From NCBI GenBank assembly GCA_014281115.1, contig JACONQ010000017.1, forward strand, positions 682,001-746,000: DNA of 64,000 bases, read 5' to 3'. Numbering within the stretch: position 1 is the stretch's first letter; each line of letters opens with the position of its first letter. The stretch is from Laburnicola sp. R22_1 (taxonomy: Eukaryota > Ascomycota > Dothideomycetes > Pleosporales > Didymosphaeriaceae). A model generated the notes under the pieces. That model did not search any database. It had not been told where the DNA came from and saw nothing but the letters and a program-made list of their open reading frames with translations. The translations under genes were made by a program, and so were the position numbers. Below are positions 27,370 through 40,903 of this stretch, piece by piece.

Positions 27370-28050
27370 TATTTTTTTTTGTTATTTATTTCTAGAGGCT
27401 TAATATTCTAACTCTAAGAGTCGCTTAGTGCCTAGTTTTGGTTATTTCCTAGTCTAGTTCTAGAGCCCACGCTCTATATATAATTTGTGTATATACTAGG
27501 GTTATTAGTATTTGTTATTTGTTCCTAGAGGCTTAATATTTTAACTCTAAGAGTTGTTTAGTGCCTAGTTCTAGTTATTTTCTAGTCTGGGTTTTAGTCT
27601 AGTCTAGTGCTAGTCTAGTCTAGTCTAGTTCTAGAGTCCACGCTTTATGCCTAATTTGTGTATATGCTAGAGTTATTAGTGTTTATTATTTATTCCTAGA
27701 GACTTAATATTCTAACTCTAAGAGTTATTTAGAGCCTAGTTCTGGTTGTTTTCTAGTCTAGGTCTTAGTCTAGTCTGATGCTAGTCTAGTCTAGTCTAGT
27801 TCTAGAGCCCACGCTCTATGCCTAATTTGTATATATGCTAGGGTTATTAGTGTTTATTATTCGTTTCTAGAGGCTTAATATTCTAACTTTAAGAGTTGTT
27901 TAGTGTCTAGTTCTGATTATTTTTTAGTCTGGGTCTTAGTCTGGTCTAGTGCTAGTCTAGTCTAGTCTAGTTCTAGAGTCTACGCTCTATGCCTAATTTG
28001 TATATATACTAGAGTTATTAGTGTTTATTATTTGTTATTTATTTCTAGTA
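27370..28050. repeat. 171-bp tandem repeat, about four units, in the gypsy-2 leader
   Basis: The anchor ACGCT(C/T)TATGCCTAATTTG and its variants occur with starts 171 bp apart (about 27,468, 27,639, 27,810 and 27,981). Each unit also holds TTAATATTCTAACT, GTTATTAGTGTTTATTATT and a short TCTAG/AGTCT microsatellite tract. A more degraded unit precedes at about 27,300. The array sits 3' of the right LTR in element sense, that is, in the leader or gag-proximal part of gypsy-2. Confidence 0.85.
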
Positions 28051-28333
28051 GTGCGGTTTAATAAGGACTAGTACGGCAGCTAATTAAAGCTTAGGTTGTA
28101 TTTTTATTTTAAGATTAGCGCTATGCTTAGTTGCGCCTAATTTCGCCCCTAAGTCTCTTTTAGGGTTTCTTTCTGTCCCTAGTATGTGCTATTCCGCACA
28201 CTACTGCGCGCCGCTATTATTCTATTTTATCTTTTTTTTAGGTAACACTGCTTGTCTATATTAGAGTACTAATGCGATGGCCTTTCTAAGGTTAAAGTTT
28301 TGAAGGTTTAAGTTGCAGGTTAGTCGCCAATTT

Positions 28334-28480
28334 TGTAGAAGAATCTAGTCCTAATTAGAACTTAGTAGAAAAATAGATTAAGTTGTGTGTACTAAAAGAA
28401 AGAAACTGCCTATTAAATTCTTAAGAGCCAATCGGACACTAGCTTACCACGTGACCTATATAGTGGAGTTTATTCCACCA
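28334..28480 (-). repeat. gypsy-2 5' LTR, 147 bp
   Basis: It starts TGTAGAAG on the plus strand and ends CCACCA, and pairs with 13,752-13,898. It is better preserved than the left copy. On the minus strand TTGGCGAC lies just after it, a candidate tRNA primer binding site. Confidence 0.85.
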
Positions 28481-28695
28481 TAATAGTAATTTATTATGCT
28501 ATCTAAGAGTAAGACACCTAAAGTGTAACTTAGGTTTATAGTCTAAGATAGCTACGAAGTAAGTTAAGGGAAGAATAGGTTATAGTAATTTATTATACTG
28601 TCTAAGAGTAGAGCATCTAAAGCGCAATATAGGTTAGTAGTCTAAGGTAACTATAAATAAAGCTAAGAGAAGGGTATATTATAGTAATTTACTAT
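28481..28695 (+). repeat. 99-bp tandem array of copy A, second half
   Basis: Unit starts at 28,481, 28,580 and 28,679 keep the 99-bp period of the units left of the gypsy-2 insertion, giving six units for copy A in all. Confidence 0.85.
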
Positions 28696-31600
28696 AGTAA
28701 TGTGTAATAGCTATAGAATAAAGTAGTCTATAATAAAGGCAGATAGTTAACTACGCTAGTCTAATCGCGCTAGCCTAATTGCTGCCAAGCTAAAGTCGCG
28801 CAATAACTAATAGCTATAGATAATAATAACTTAGAACTAATTTCTTTATACTATATAATTATATATATACGCCCTTCCTTATATTTGCACTATGCGTGCC
28901 ATTTTAATTATAGTTATAGTTGTGGTAAACAATCCACCTAATCTAAAATAGTATAAGGAGACTGCGTTAAAATACCTATAATAGATGCTAAAGAACGTTG
29001 TAATAAGAGGTCTCTAGCTTATTAGGCAAAAGTTAGACTTTTAGTAAGAGCTAGTAAACTACGTATTAAAAGAAATAGACTATAATCTAGTCTTATTTAA
29101 TTTTGCATTATAAATAGACAACTATAAAGTTACACGTAATAAAGTTATTAGGGATAGATAGATAGATAACTACTTTAAAATATTCTAGAAACTTTTAAAC
29201 TCTATGCTAAAAGATAAGGTAGGAGCTAAGAAGTAGTGTAGAGTAGTAGGGCTTAGTCTCTAGATAGTAGTGTAGCGGATAAAGAAGGGCCCTATAGGTG
29301 CTGTGGTTAAGTTAGTATTTAGAGTAAGAATAAAGAGTTAGAGCATAGAGCTATTATAACTTAATATATTTTAAAGAGGCTTTGCTATCTTAGTAGTAAG
29401 CACTAATATAGCTAGTGCAATTAAAATGCAAAGGCTTTATATTAATAATACCCTAGCTACTAGTATACAAAGTATAAACCGCGCGTTTAGAAAGAATAGA
29501 ATTAATATTTAGGTTACTACTTTAAAGAAAAATTTTTTTAATCTGCCTCTTATTAATTATTTAATATAAGCACGTACTAATAATAACTAGTTGCAAGGAT
29601 AGAGAGGTGCGCCTAATATTAGTTATACTTAACACGCTTAAGAATATTATATAAGAGAACCTCCTAGTGTTCTAGATAAAATTAAATATATTTAATCTAT
29701 AGACACCTAGGACCTAGCGACTAATAAAGATTAGAATAACTAGTGTTCTTTACATAAAGGTGTAATTATTAGTAGTAGCTAGAGTAATAGAATAGGATAT
29801 TATAGTGGCGCACCCTTACATTATAATAAAGAGTATATAGACTTTTAATATGCTTACTCTATACTATAGCGCTAATAGATATACTAGATAAATAATTACT
29901 AGTACTATATATATCTCTTTATAAATAATATAGTGTAGCTAATATAAATCTTAACTCTAGCATATTGCAAACGCGAAAAGGTAAGAACTAAAAATTTCTA
30001 AACTAAACTTAGTATAAATTATACTAAACTAATAGATAATAGATTCTACACCTATATTATACACTAGTAATAATAGCTTAGATAGTAAATTAGACAACTA
30101 AAGAAGAACACTACTATTATAATAGTTTAATAAGAATATCTCCCCGTATAGTAGTAGTCTAGATAGCACCCTACTAGAAATAACTAGAGGGAGACGGCAA
30201 TAGTAGTATAAAGAGAAGAGCGTCTCCCTAGATAATAGCGGCTTAGACAGCCTCCTACTAGCTAGAGGAAGGCAGTAATAGTAGTATAAAGAGAAGAGCG
30301 ACTTTTAGCAAAGTTGTAATTTAGATAGCAACTTGTCCTAGAGTAATTACGCTTTATTATAATCTAATAGTGTAAAGAGAACCTACTTATTATCGCTATA
30401 TAATTTGTCTATAACCCCATTACCTTATTATAGCGCAATATCTATTAATAAGAATAAAGTATAGAAGATTATTAAAGCTAATAGGATTAATATATTTAGA
30501 GAAGAGGAATCTTAAGATACTTAATACAGTAAGCAGTTGCTATAATAATAGCTAGATAAGATTAAGCGTGTGCTATAGTAAGTTACTATAATTCTATATA
30601 ATACTAGAATCTCGCTAATAATTATCCACAAAGCAAATGCAGCTATTAACACTAAACTTAGCCAGGCACACGCTTATATAATAGAATAGTTATACGCTAT
30701 AATAGCGCAAATGTTTATACTTAACTAGGCCACGCTTATAATATTATATAATATAATTCCATTCCCTATAATATAGACCCTTACCTTAGGCTCTAGAATG
30801 CTTCCCTACTAGTAGACAGTATTATCTAAGATAGTTATGCAGAGCGAGCAATATGGCGGCAGTGGTAATAGGTCTAGTCCTAGTGTTAGAAAGTCCCACC
30901 CTTATCTAGCGAGGTTAATTATAAGATACTAGATTATAAAATAGAAAAAGATTATTAACCTTATGTAAGAATAAGAAATAGAGAAGTTCTACCTACCTAA
31001 AGAAATAGTAAGTCTATGCCTAAGCTAGGTCTAATACCTACTACTATATCCTTACTTAATTAATTCTTAAACATATAACTACTAAATACTATCTAAATAT
31101 AGCTAGATTATAATAGTTATAAACACTAGTAGTAACTAGGTAAATATTATATTAAGTATGCTATACTAAGCGCTAATAATAATATTCTCTAAACTACTAT
31201 TTAGACTTACTATTAAATACAAACTAATAAGGCGCGTAATAAAGAATAAGCTCTAAGAGTAATATTTATAAGAGGTTAACAAATATTGTATATAGGTAAA
31301 GAAGAAATAGAAATAAGTCTATAGCACGTTTAATAGGTTCTAGCTATGTAAAACAAAGCCGCTAGTTAATCTAACGCTCTTCTAGGTGTTAGTAAACAAA
31401 GAGCTTACGAGTATTTATAGGACGCTATAGTATAGCAGTATGGCTAATAGAGATAAAGACGTTAATAAGCTATAGTGGGCATATAATATAGTCTTATATA
31501 AGGATAGGTTTGCATATAAATATGTGGACTTAATTAAGGAAATATCTAGTCTAGACCTAGAAGCCATTCCTACAGACGCAATATACTAGACAGCAAGTTC

Positions 31601-33420
31601 TAAGGCCTAAAGAATATATATTTTACTTACACTATATCTAATTAACTTATAAAGTAAAAAAATAATCCTAGTTATTAAGTTAGGGAAGCTTAATATGGAA
31701 ATATCCAAGGAGCTTATAGATATAGGCGACACATTCTAAGATAAGGGACATAATATACATTTAACCTAATTATAAATATTTAGTATACTTTATAAACACT
31801 AAGCTATAAAGGTAAGACTAGATAATAGGTGTTCTAGTGTGTATTAAATTATATCTAGAATGCTAAAAGAAAATAGGCCTTAAATTATTGCAAACTACCT
31901 CTTCCACTTTCTAGTCTAGAAGTCTTGGCGACTATAACACTAGGGAGAGTTTTGTAATCCTAAAAGCGTAAATAAGCACAAGTCTATACTCTAATATCTT
32001 GCATTTAAGTATAGCCTAAAAGTAGAAGCTTTATTAAAATTTCTTAAGAAAGGGGTAAAACCTCCTTTATAGCCATGTAAAGAGATTATGTTAATATTTA
32101 ATATAATTTAGAAAGGCACTACACAGACTACCTATAAAGTAAAAAAGGCTAGAAATAAGTATATTATGCTTAAAGACTCTAAGTTCCTTAGCTATAGCAA
32201 GATTATAGCAAATGTTATATAGATACTATTAATTAAATAAGATAAGTATATATTAAGGCTAAATAAAAGCCTCTGCTAAAGATAGCAGATATAAAACTTA
32301 TGTAGAATAACATTCTAAATAAGTATAGCTAGACTAGTAGGGACGTAATACAAAATACTATATAGAAAATATAATAAGAAAAGAAAGTGTGTAGAGTAAA
32401 AGAAAAGGGCAGAATAATTAATATTAGTATGTTAAAGTCCTATTATAATCTATGCATTATAGGCATAGCGCTATTACTTATTAAGTTCTGCAATAAGTAT
32501 AGCATAGATATATATTCTAACTAACTGCACAATATATATAGTAACCTTTAAGCATTGCCCTTATTTACTAATTTTAGCGAGGCTATCTAGGGCGATTTAA
32601 AGTGGGTATACCTATAATAATATCTTTATAAAATTAAAATATTAAGAAAGAGCGCGCGTTCTAGGCTCGACACTAATAGGAAGCCATACTAAAATAAGAT
32701 TCTTATTAGGATAAAGATAACAATTATTATATTAGTCTATACTATTATACGTATATTATACAGTAAATCGCAATAATTTACTATACTAATAGTTATAGAG
32801 TGTGTAGAAGCTTCTTAAGAGCCTAGTAAATACCACTAAGAAGTTCTAAAATATTAACTAGATTGTTAAGAATAAGGCATATGTCGCCCGTATTTATAGT
32901 AGGCTAAACTTCCCTAAGCGGAGAACAATTATTAACGTATTTAATAACATTAATAGCTTATTAAGAGTTATTATAATAAATATTAACCTATGTATAAAGG
33001 ACATTAATCTTATAGGTATAAACCACGTTGTTATTAAATCGCTAGTACCTAAGATTAAAAGGTTTAGATATTTTATCTAATAACAAGTCTGGCTAGGGCA
33101 GAAGGAGTTAGTTGTAAGCGCGTAGTTACTCTATAATAAGTATAGCCAAGTTAATATAAGGGCAATAGAGCGTAAGTAGTTTTTAGAGAAAGCAAATATA
33201 GTTATTATAAAGAATATAATAGGCATAAGTAGAGGCGAGGATTTTGGCGAAGATATTAACCTAGATGCTAATATATTACAAGGCGTCGAGATAGGATAAG
33301 GCTAATAGAAAGGCTAATAGAGGCCACTTAATATAAAAGAAGTAGCTATAATAGTTAACTAAACAAATTTAATAATATGCACAGTTAAAGTAAATTACAA
33401 CTATTACTAGAACATAGTAA

Positions 33421-33720
33421 GTTATAGTAATTTAGAATTAACATAGAGCGTAGTAAAAGAAATTGTAACTAGTACTATAATATAGTAAGTTATAGTAATT
33501 TAAAATTAAACGCACGCGTATTTAGAGGGAATTATAGCTATTACTAGAACGAAGTAAGTTATAGTAATTTAGAATTAATATAGGGCGTAGTAAAAGAAAT
33601 TATAACTAGTACTATAATATAATAAGTTATAGTAATTTAGAATTAAACGTATGCGTACTTAGAGAGAATTATAACTATCGCTTAGACGTAGTAAGCTATA
33701 GTAATTCTAAAATAATATAG
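33421..33720 (+). repeat. 68/69-bp tandem array at the 3' end of copy A
   Basis: The anchor GTTATAGTAATTT recurs at 33,421, 33,489, 33,558, 33,626 and (as GCTATAG) 33,695. Spacings alternate 68, 69, 68, 69, so the true unit is a 137-bp dimer. Confidence 0.85.
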
Positions 33721-34424
33721 GACGCACTTAAATAAAGTATATTCACATAGTTATCTATATATTATATATAATAAGCGCTTTATAGGCACAAAAAGATACA
33801 CTCTCTAAGCTCTTAATCTAAACTATACTTTAAAGTGTTCTGTGAAGGATGTAAAAGCATATTTAGAATCTAGATTCTAGTACCTAGAACTCTCTCTCTC
33901 TAATATAAGATAAGTATACCACTTCTTTAGTCCCACTCTATAGAAATGCTTATATATTATTTAAGTAGTAGGACACTATTTAATAGGAAGAAGTAATACT
34001 ATTCACTAGAGTTTTTATTATAGTATATTTAGCTTTTATTTTTATTAGAATTAAACTAGCACCTTTATCCTGTACTAGCATATTTAATACTTGAATATTT
34101 TTAGAATAGTGGTAGTGGTAGTAGTGTGGGTGCTACTAGTTTAGTTAAGATAAGTATATTACTTTAGTAATACTAACTATAACTCTTTAGCTAGGTAATT
34201 TAATATATATTAGAGCTTAAAATAACTACTATATATTCTATATAAGCATTTAATTACAGTGCATATAAGCAATTCTAATAATTATAGTACTAGTATTCTT
34301 TATACACAATAGACTTAGAATTGCAATTATGCCTACTATTAAGTTTATTTATTTAACTTTGTGTGTTCGCATTATTATTAGCAGACCCACTTAATAGAAC
34401 TTATTAACATAATACACTTTCTAT
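33721..34424. other. AT-rich spacer between repeat copies A and B
   Basis: It has RIP-like texture and no open frame, domain or tandem repeat that I can recognise. Confidence 0.5.
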
Positions 34425-35724
34425 AAGATATAAGACTCTAACCCTAATAGCGTAATAGTATAGGATCTAGCTAGACTATTTGGCTACAACGCGATCGCAT
34501 TCTATAGCATAATTAATATTATACAAGATATAATAGGCAACAAGTATGTGAATTTTAACCACCTATAGCTAGACAAACTACCTAATATTATAAGTATTAA
34601 GTAAACAATACTTAAGTATATTTAAGATCTCCTAGAGTGCAAAGTTATTAACAACACAGGTCTTATAGATATAGTTTTTAATATCCTATAAAATATAGCC
34701 TTATTTTACTATTAAGTCTAGTATAGTAGAGTAAAAGAAGATAATATTAATAGTAGATAAAATATACAAGTGTATAGAATGTAGGCTATAACTAGTAGTA
34801 GGTAGAATATGCACATACCTATTCTAGAGTGCTAGCGCCTTATCTAAAACGCATCTGTGCTAGTTATAAAAGAGTCTTCTATAAGATTTAATAATATTCT
34901 AGTTACTATATATAATAGGTGTAATAACTAGCTTCTAGCCCTAGTAATATATATATACTTAAAGTGTCTAATTTAATAACTAAAAGATAATAAGCTAATA
35001 TTACGAAAAATAGACTATACTAGTAAGCTTACCTATAAAAGCATTATATATACTAAAATAAGAAAAAATAAGAAGAAGGAAAGTAGCTATAGCCTCTAGT
35101 TATAAACTATTTAATAGGACTAGATAGTAGAAGTGGCGCTTATAGTGCGGTATTAAGGATATATCCGTCCTATTTAAGTTATAGAGTCTTATTTCTAACT
35201 AGGCCTATATACTAAAAGAGCGCGGCATAAGGGTATAGCTAGTAATTTTAGTTAATAAGTGTAAGGACCTAGAAGGTATACTTGCCACGCCCGCTTATAC
35301 TATTATACACTACGAAGTATTCTAAAATAAAAACTTGCGTAGTATATAAAACTTGTTAGGTAAACCGCACTATAAGGTGTCTTTAAAGATATTCTAATAT
35401 TAGGATATGGTTAGCAACAAAGATCTTACGTAAGATAAGAATATAAGATTTTATTTATTACTACAAATTATACTAGAAACTAGAAACCTATATATACCTA
35501 TATAGCGTAAACACATTAATTCTACTTAGCTAATACTTACTAATAGTTAAGAGTCTATAATAAATTAGTTAGGTTTGTGTTTATAAACATGTCTAACGTT
35601 AGAATGCCACACGCTAAAGGAAAATAACACTAGTTATAGTAACTTACTATGCTATTTATAACTAGACTTTTATATTTAGCTAGTATAGTCTTACAGTATA
35701 GGTATCTACTACTTATCTATTAAG

Positions 35725-36535
35725 TTATAGTAATCTACTATACTATTTAATAGTAAAATCTTATAGGCGCGATATAATCTAGAAGAGTAAAAATAACTAC
35801 AAAGTAAGCTAAGAGAAGAATATATTATAGTAATTTACTATACTATTTAAATGCGAAGCTTCTAAAGTGTAATATAAGATTATAGTCTAAAGTAGCTATA
35901 AAGTAAGCTAAGGAAAGAATATATTATAGTAATTTACTATACTATTTAAATATAGAGCTTCTAAAGCGCAATATAGGTTAGTAGTCTAAGGTAACTATAA
36001 AGCAAATTAAGGGAAGAGTAGATTATAGTAATTTATTATATTGTTTAAGAGTAGGGCATTTAAAGCGTAACCTAGATTAGTAGTTTAAGGTAACTACAAC
36101 GCAAATTAAGAAAAGGATAGGTTATAGTAATTTATTATACTATTTAAGAGTAGGGTACCTAAAGTGTAACTTAGGTTTATAGTTTAAGGTAGCTGCAAAG
36201 CAAATTAAGAGAAGGGCAGATTATAGTAATTTATTATGCTGTTTAAAAGTAGGGCACCTAAAGTATAACCTAAATTAGTAGTCTAAGATAACTATAAAGT
36301 AAATTAAGAGAAGGGCAAATTATAGTAATTTATTATGCTGTCTAAGAGTGGGGTACCTAAAGCGCAACTTAGGTTTATAGTTTAAGGTAGCTATAAAGCA
36401 AATTAAGAAAAGGATAAGTTATAGTAATTTATTATACTATCTAAGAGTAAAGTATTTAAAGTGTAATATAGGTTAGTAGTCTAAGGTAACTGCAAAGAAA
36501 GCTAAGAGAAGAGCATATTATAGTAATTTACTATA
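35725..36535 (+). repeat. 99-bp tandem array of copy B, nine units
   Basis: TTATAGTAA unit starts lie at 35,725, 35,825, 35,924, 36,023, 36,122, 36,221, 36,320, 36,419 and 36,518. All spacings are 99 bp except the first (100). Several units carry the perfect palindrome TATAGTAATTTACTATA or a one-base variant. The interior also contains a conserved GTAGTCTAAGGTAACT-like segment. Confidence 0.9.
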
Positions 36536-39500
36536 GTAATGTGCAATAGCTATAAAATAAAGTAACCTATAGTAAAGGCGGATAGTTAACCGCGCTAGTC
36601 TAATTACGCTAGTCTTAGATAAGTTATATAGCTAAGGCACTAGTAGAGTTAAATAACTACTAATAGCTACTAATAATAGTAACCTAGGACTAATCCCTCC
36701 ACACTATACAATTATATATATATAATCTTACCTATATTTATGCTATATATACAAATATAACTATAATAGGGGTGGCTAAAAATTGGCTAAATATAAAATA
36801 GTGCGAGAAGACTATTATAAAGCATCTATAATAGACGCCAAAGAATATAATTATAAAAGATTTCTAGCTTATTAGACAAAAGATAGGAGTATAGCATAAT
36901 ATAGTAAAATGTGTAACTAACAAAATTAATAGATACTTATTATTATTTAACCTAGTATTATAGATAGAAGTATATAAGACCGCGCACGATAATATAATAG
37001 TAGAACTATAGGCTAATAAACACTTTAAGATAGTTTGTAAACTTCTAAACTCTATGCTAAAAAATAAGCAGAAAGCTAGACAGTAGCGCGAATAGGCTGA
37101 GCTCGATTTCTAGACAATAGTTCTGCGGGAACAAAATAAAAACATAAAGATATCTAAGGCTAAGGCGGATATAATAGACTAAACGCGGGTTTATTGTAGG
37201 GCAATGTTATAATAACTTATAAGTTAGATGACTTTAGTTACTTTATAATAAAATATAGGCATAGTTAATATAACTATACTATAAGTAATTTGTATTAATA
37301 ATACCCTATATACTAATATGCGGACTATAAACTACTTATTTGGGAATAATAAGATAAATATTCGAGTTACTAACGCAAAGAGGGAAGGTTTTCTTAACCC
37401 GTCTATTATTAAGCATCTAATATAATTATATACTAATAATAAGTAGACGCAATAGTAGAGAGAAGGACCTAACTCTAGTTATGCTTAACGCCCTTTAAGA
37501 TATTATATAAAAGATCCTAAAACTAATATAGAAGCCGCTAGATATATTTTATATATAGGCACCTAGAGTTATATAACTAATAAAGATTAAGATAACTAGC
37601 GTCCTTTAGATAGAGGTATAACTACTAGTAGTAACTATAGTAATAGAATAGAATGTTATAATAGCGCAACTACTAGTTATAGTAAAGGTTTTCTAATATG
37701 CTTACTCTATACTATAGCACTAATAGATATACTAGACAAACAACTTCTAGCACTTTGTACATTTCTTTATAAATAATATAGTATAGTTTATATAGACCCT
37801 AACCCTAACTTATTATAAATACAGAAAGGTAAGAATTAAAAGTTACTAGACAGAACTTAGTATGAATTATAGTAAATTAATAGATAATAGATCCTACTTC
37901 TATATCCTATACTAGCAATAATAGCTTAGATAGTAAATTAAACAACTAAAGGAAGACATAATAATAATAGAAAAATAAGAAGAGTAATTCTCTAAGCAGC
38001 AGCGAGTTGGACAAGTACACAATAATTAGAGGGAGGCGATAATAGTAGAATAAGAAAAAGAGCAGCTTCTACTAAAGCTATAATTTAAATAGCGACCTAT
38101 CTTAGCCTAGTTGCACTTTGTCGCAAACTAATAGTATAAAGAAAATTTATACACTATTACTATGTATTTTACTAATACCCTTAGTACCCTAATATAGTGT
38201 AATAGCTATTAATAAGAATAAAGTATAAAGAACTATTAACGCAGATAGTGCTAATCTATTTAGTAGAGACGAATTTTAAGATACTAAGTACAGACAGTAA
38301 TTATTATAATAATAGCTAGCTAAGACGCAGCGTATGCTATAGTAAGTTACTATAACTCTATATAATACTAAAATCTCGCTAACAATTATTTATAGAGCAA
38401 ATGCGGCCATTAATACTAATCTTAGCCAGGCACGCACTTGTATAATAAAACAGTTATATGCTATAATAGTGCAGATAGTTATGCTTAACTAGGCTACACT
38501 TATAATATTATATAATATAATTATATTCTCTATAATATAGGCCCTTGCTTTAGGTTCTATAATGCTTCTCTACTAGTAGATAGTATTAGCTAAAATAGTT
38601 GTGCAGAGCGAGCGATACAGTAGTAATAATAATAGGTCTAGTTCTAGTGTTAGAAAGTTCTACTCCTATCTAGTAAGGTTAATTATAAGGTTCTAGATTA
38701 TAAGATAGAGAATAATTATTAATCTTGTGTGAAAACACAAAACAGACGAGTTATCTACCTAAAGAAATAGCAGGTCTATACCTAAGATAGGACTAATACC
38801 TACTACTACGTCCTTACTTAGCTAATTTATAGATATATAACTACTAAATACTAATAAAATGTGGCTAGATTGTAATAGTTATAAACACTAGTAGTAACTA
38901 GTAAAATATTATCTTAAGCCTACTATACTAAGTGTAGATAGCAAAATTCTCTAAACTACTATTTAGACTCGCTATTAAATATAAACTAATAAGACGTGTT
39001 ATAAAGAACTAGCTTAAAGAGCAATATCCATAAGAGCTTAACAACTATTATATATATATAGAAAGAAAGTGGCAATAAATCTATAGTACGCTTAATAACT
39101 TTTAGCCACTATTACAAATGTAGCTAGTTAATCTAACGCTATTATAGGCATTAATAGACAAAGAGTTAGCTAGTATTTATAGAACCTTATAGTATAATAA
39201 TATAGCTAAAGAAGATAAAGACTATTATAAACTATAGTGGATACGTAATATAGCGTATTGTATACTATAAGGTTTATAATAGTTTATAATAATAATAGTA
39301 CTAAAATATCTAGTCTAGACACTAGAGCTATTCTAACTAATATAATAAAGTAGGTAGTAAGTCTAAAGACTTATTATAAACTACTTCTTACACTATAGTA
39401 TCTAAATATCTTAGCAACTAAGATATATAGGAAAATCTTATAATCCTAAAAGTATAAGAATATATAAGTCTATACTCTAACACCTTACCTTTAAATATAG

Positions 39501-40903
39501 CCTATAAATAGTAGCTATAGTAAATACTAGTATAAGAGGAGTAAAACCTTTCTCACAGCTATATAAAAAAATACTATCTACTCTTAATATAGTTTAAGAA
39601 GGTGGCATGTAGGCTACTTATAGAGTAGGAAAAAAAAAGAGTATACTATACTTAAAGACTATAAGTTTCTTAAATATAGCAAGGTTATAGCAAATATTAT
39701 ACAAATAATATTAATTAAACATAATAAACACACATAAAGGCTAGATAGAAAGCCTTTACTAAAAATAGTAAATATTAAACTTATCTAGAAGGACGTTATT
39801 ATTAAATATAACTAGACAAGTAGGGATATAATGCACAACGTTATTTAGTTAGTAAATAAAAAGAAAGAGCGTCTAGATTATAAGGGAAGAGTGAAATAAT
39901 TAATATTAGATATTAAAGTCTTACTATAATCTATATATTGCAGGCACAGCACTATTACTTATTAAGTTCTATAATAAGTATAGTATAGATACGCATTCTA
40001 ACTAACTATAAAGTATTTTAGTAACCTTAAAGTGTTGCCCTTATTTACTAATTTTAGTAAGACTATTAAGGGCGATTTAAAGTGAATATACATACGATAG
40101 TATATTTAGAAAATTAAGATATTAAGAAAGAGTGCGCGTTTAGGGCTTTACTCTAATAAGAAGCTACGCTAGAATAAGATTATAATTAAGATAAAAATAC
40201 TAATAATTATATTACTTAATACTATTATATATATATTATAAATTATAATAAGTTACTATACTAATAGCTATAGAGTGTATAGAAGCTTCTTAAGAGTTAA
40301 GTAGACATTACTAAGAAGTTTTACACTATTATCTAGATTATCTAGAATAAGATATATATCGTACTTATCTATAGTAAAATGAGCTTTCCTAAGCAAAGAA
40401 CAATTATTAACATATTTAATAGTATTAATAGCTTATTAAAGGTTATTATAATAATTATAGACCTATATACTAAGAGTATTAACCTTATAGATACAAACTA
40501 TATTATTATAAAATTGCTAGCTTATAAAATTAAGAAGCTTAAATAGTTTATTTAACAGCTAGTCTAGCTAGAGCAAAAGAAGTTAGTTATAAACGCGCGC
40601 TTACTCTATAATAAATATAGCTAGGTTAATATAAAAAGGGTAATAGAGCGTAAGTAGTTATTAGAAAAAGTAGATATAGTAATTATAAAGGATATAATAG
40701 GCGTAGAGAGATACAAATATTCTAATAAAAAAACTATTCTAGACTTAGAGTTAGCGGGGTATAAAGTATTAAGATTATATAAGACTAGAGTAAAGGCTAG
40801 TAAATATATCTTAAGATATAAAAAATAGAAAGAATAGGTAACTAAAGAAACTTAAATATATACGTAGTTAGAGTAAATTATAACTATTACTAGGACGTAG
40901 TAA

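Larger units (their letters stand above)
13752..28480 (-). mobile_element. Second Ty3/gypsy LTR element (gypsy-2), nested in repeat copy A and itself carrying insertions
   Basis: Two direct repeats of 147 bp (13,752-13,898 and 28,334-28,480) bound this 14.7-kb unit. The right one keeps TG...CA ends; the left one reads TA...TA after RIP. On the minus strand TTGGCGAC follows directly inside the 5' LTR (a candidate primer binding site). A purine-rich tract abuts the 3' LTR at about 13,899-13,916. Both fix the orientation as minus. A gypsy reverse transcriptase and downstream region lie at about 21,900-23,150. The element is far longer than a usual gypsy element because it contains a Fot1-type transposon, a solo LTR and unassigned sequence in its 3' half. 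Flanks read TTATAG on the left and TAATAG on the right, an imperfect target duplication inside a 99-bp repeat unit. Confidence 0.85.
28481..33720 (+). repeat. Unknown 6.7-7 kb repeat, copy A, right part
   Basis: It resumes the 99-bp array cut at 13,751 and then aligns with copy B from about 36,540 to the end. Shared blocks include the AATAGCTATA region near 28,709, the AAACTCTATGCTAAAA block near 29,200 and the AGGCGATTTAAAGTG-type block near 32,590. Near 32,930-33,280 one frame stays nearly open, with a protein-like stretch containing RTIINVFN, KELVVSA and FLEKANIVIIKNIIG. I recognise no domain there. It ends in a 68/69-bp array. It could be a degraded DNA transposon or a non-autonomous element. 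Confidence 0.75.

Noticed and set aside
27370..28050. Centromere-type satellite suggested by the 171-bp period
   Set aside because: The period equals that of primate alpha satellite only by coincidence; there are just four units inside a retrotransposon leader.
35725..36535. CRISPR-like regular repeats
   Set aside because: The whole 99-bp unit is repeated, not a short repeat with unique spacers, and the host is a fungus.
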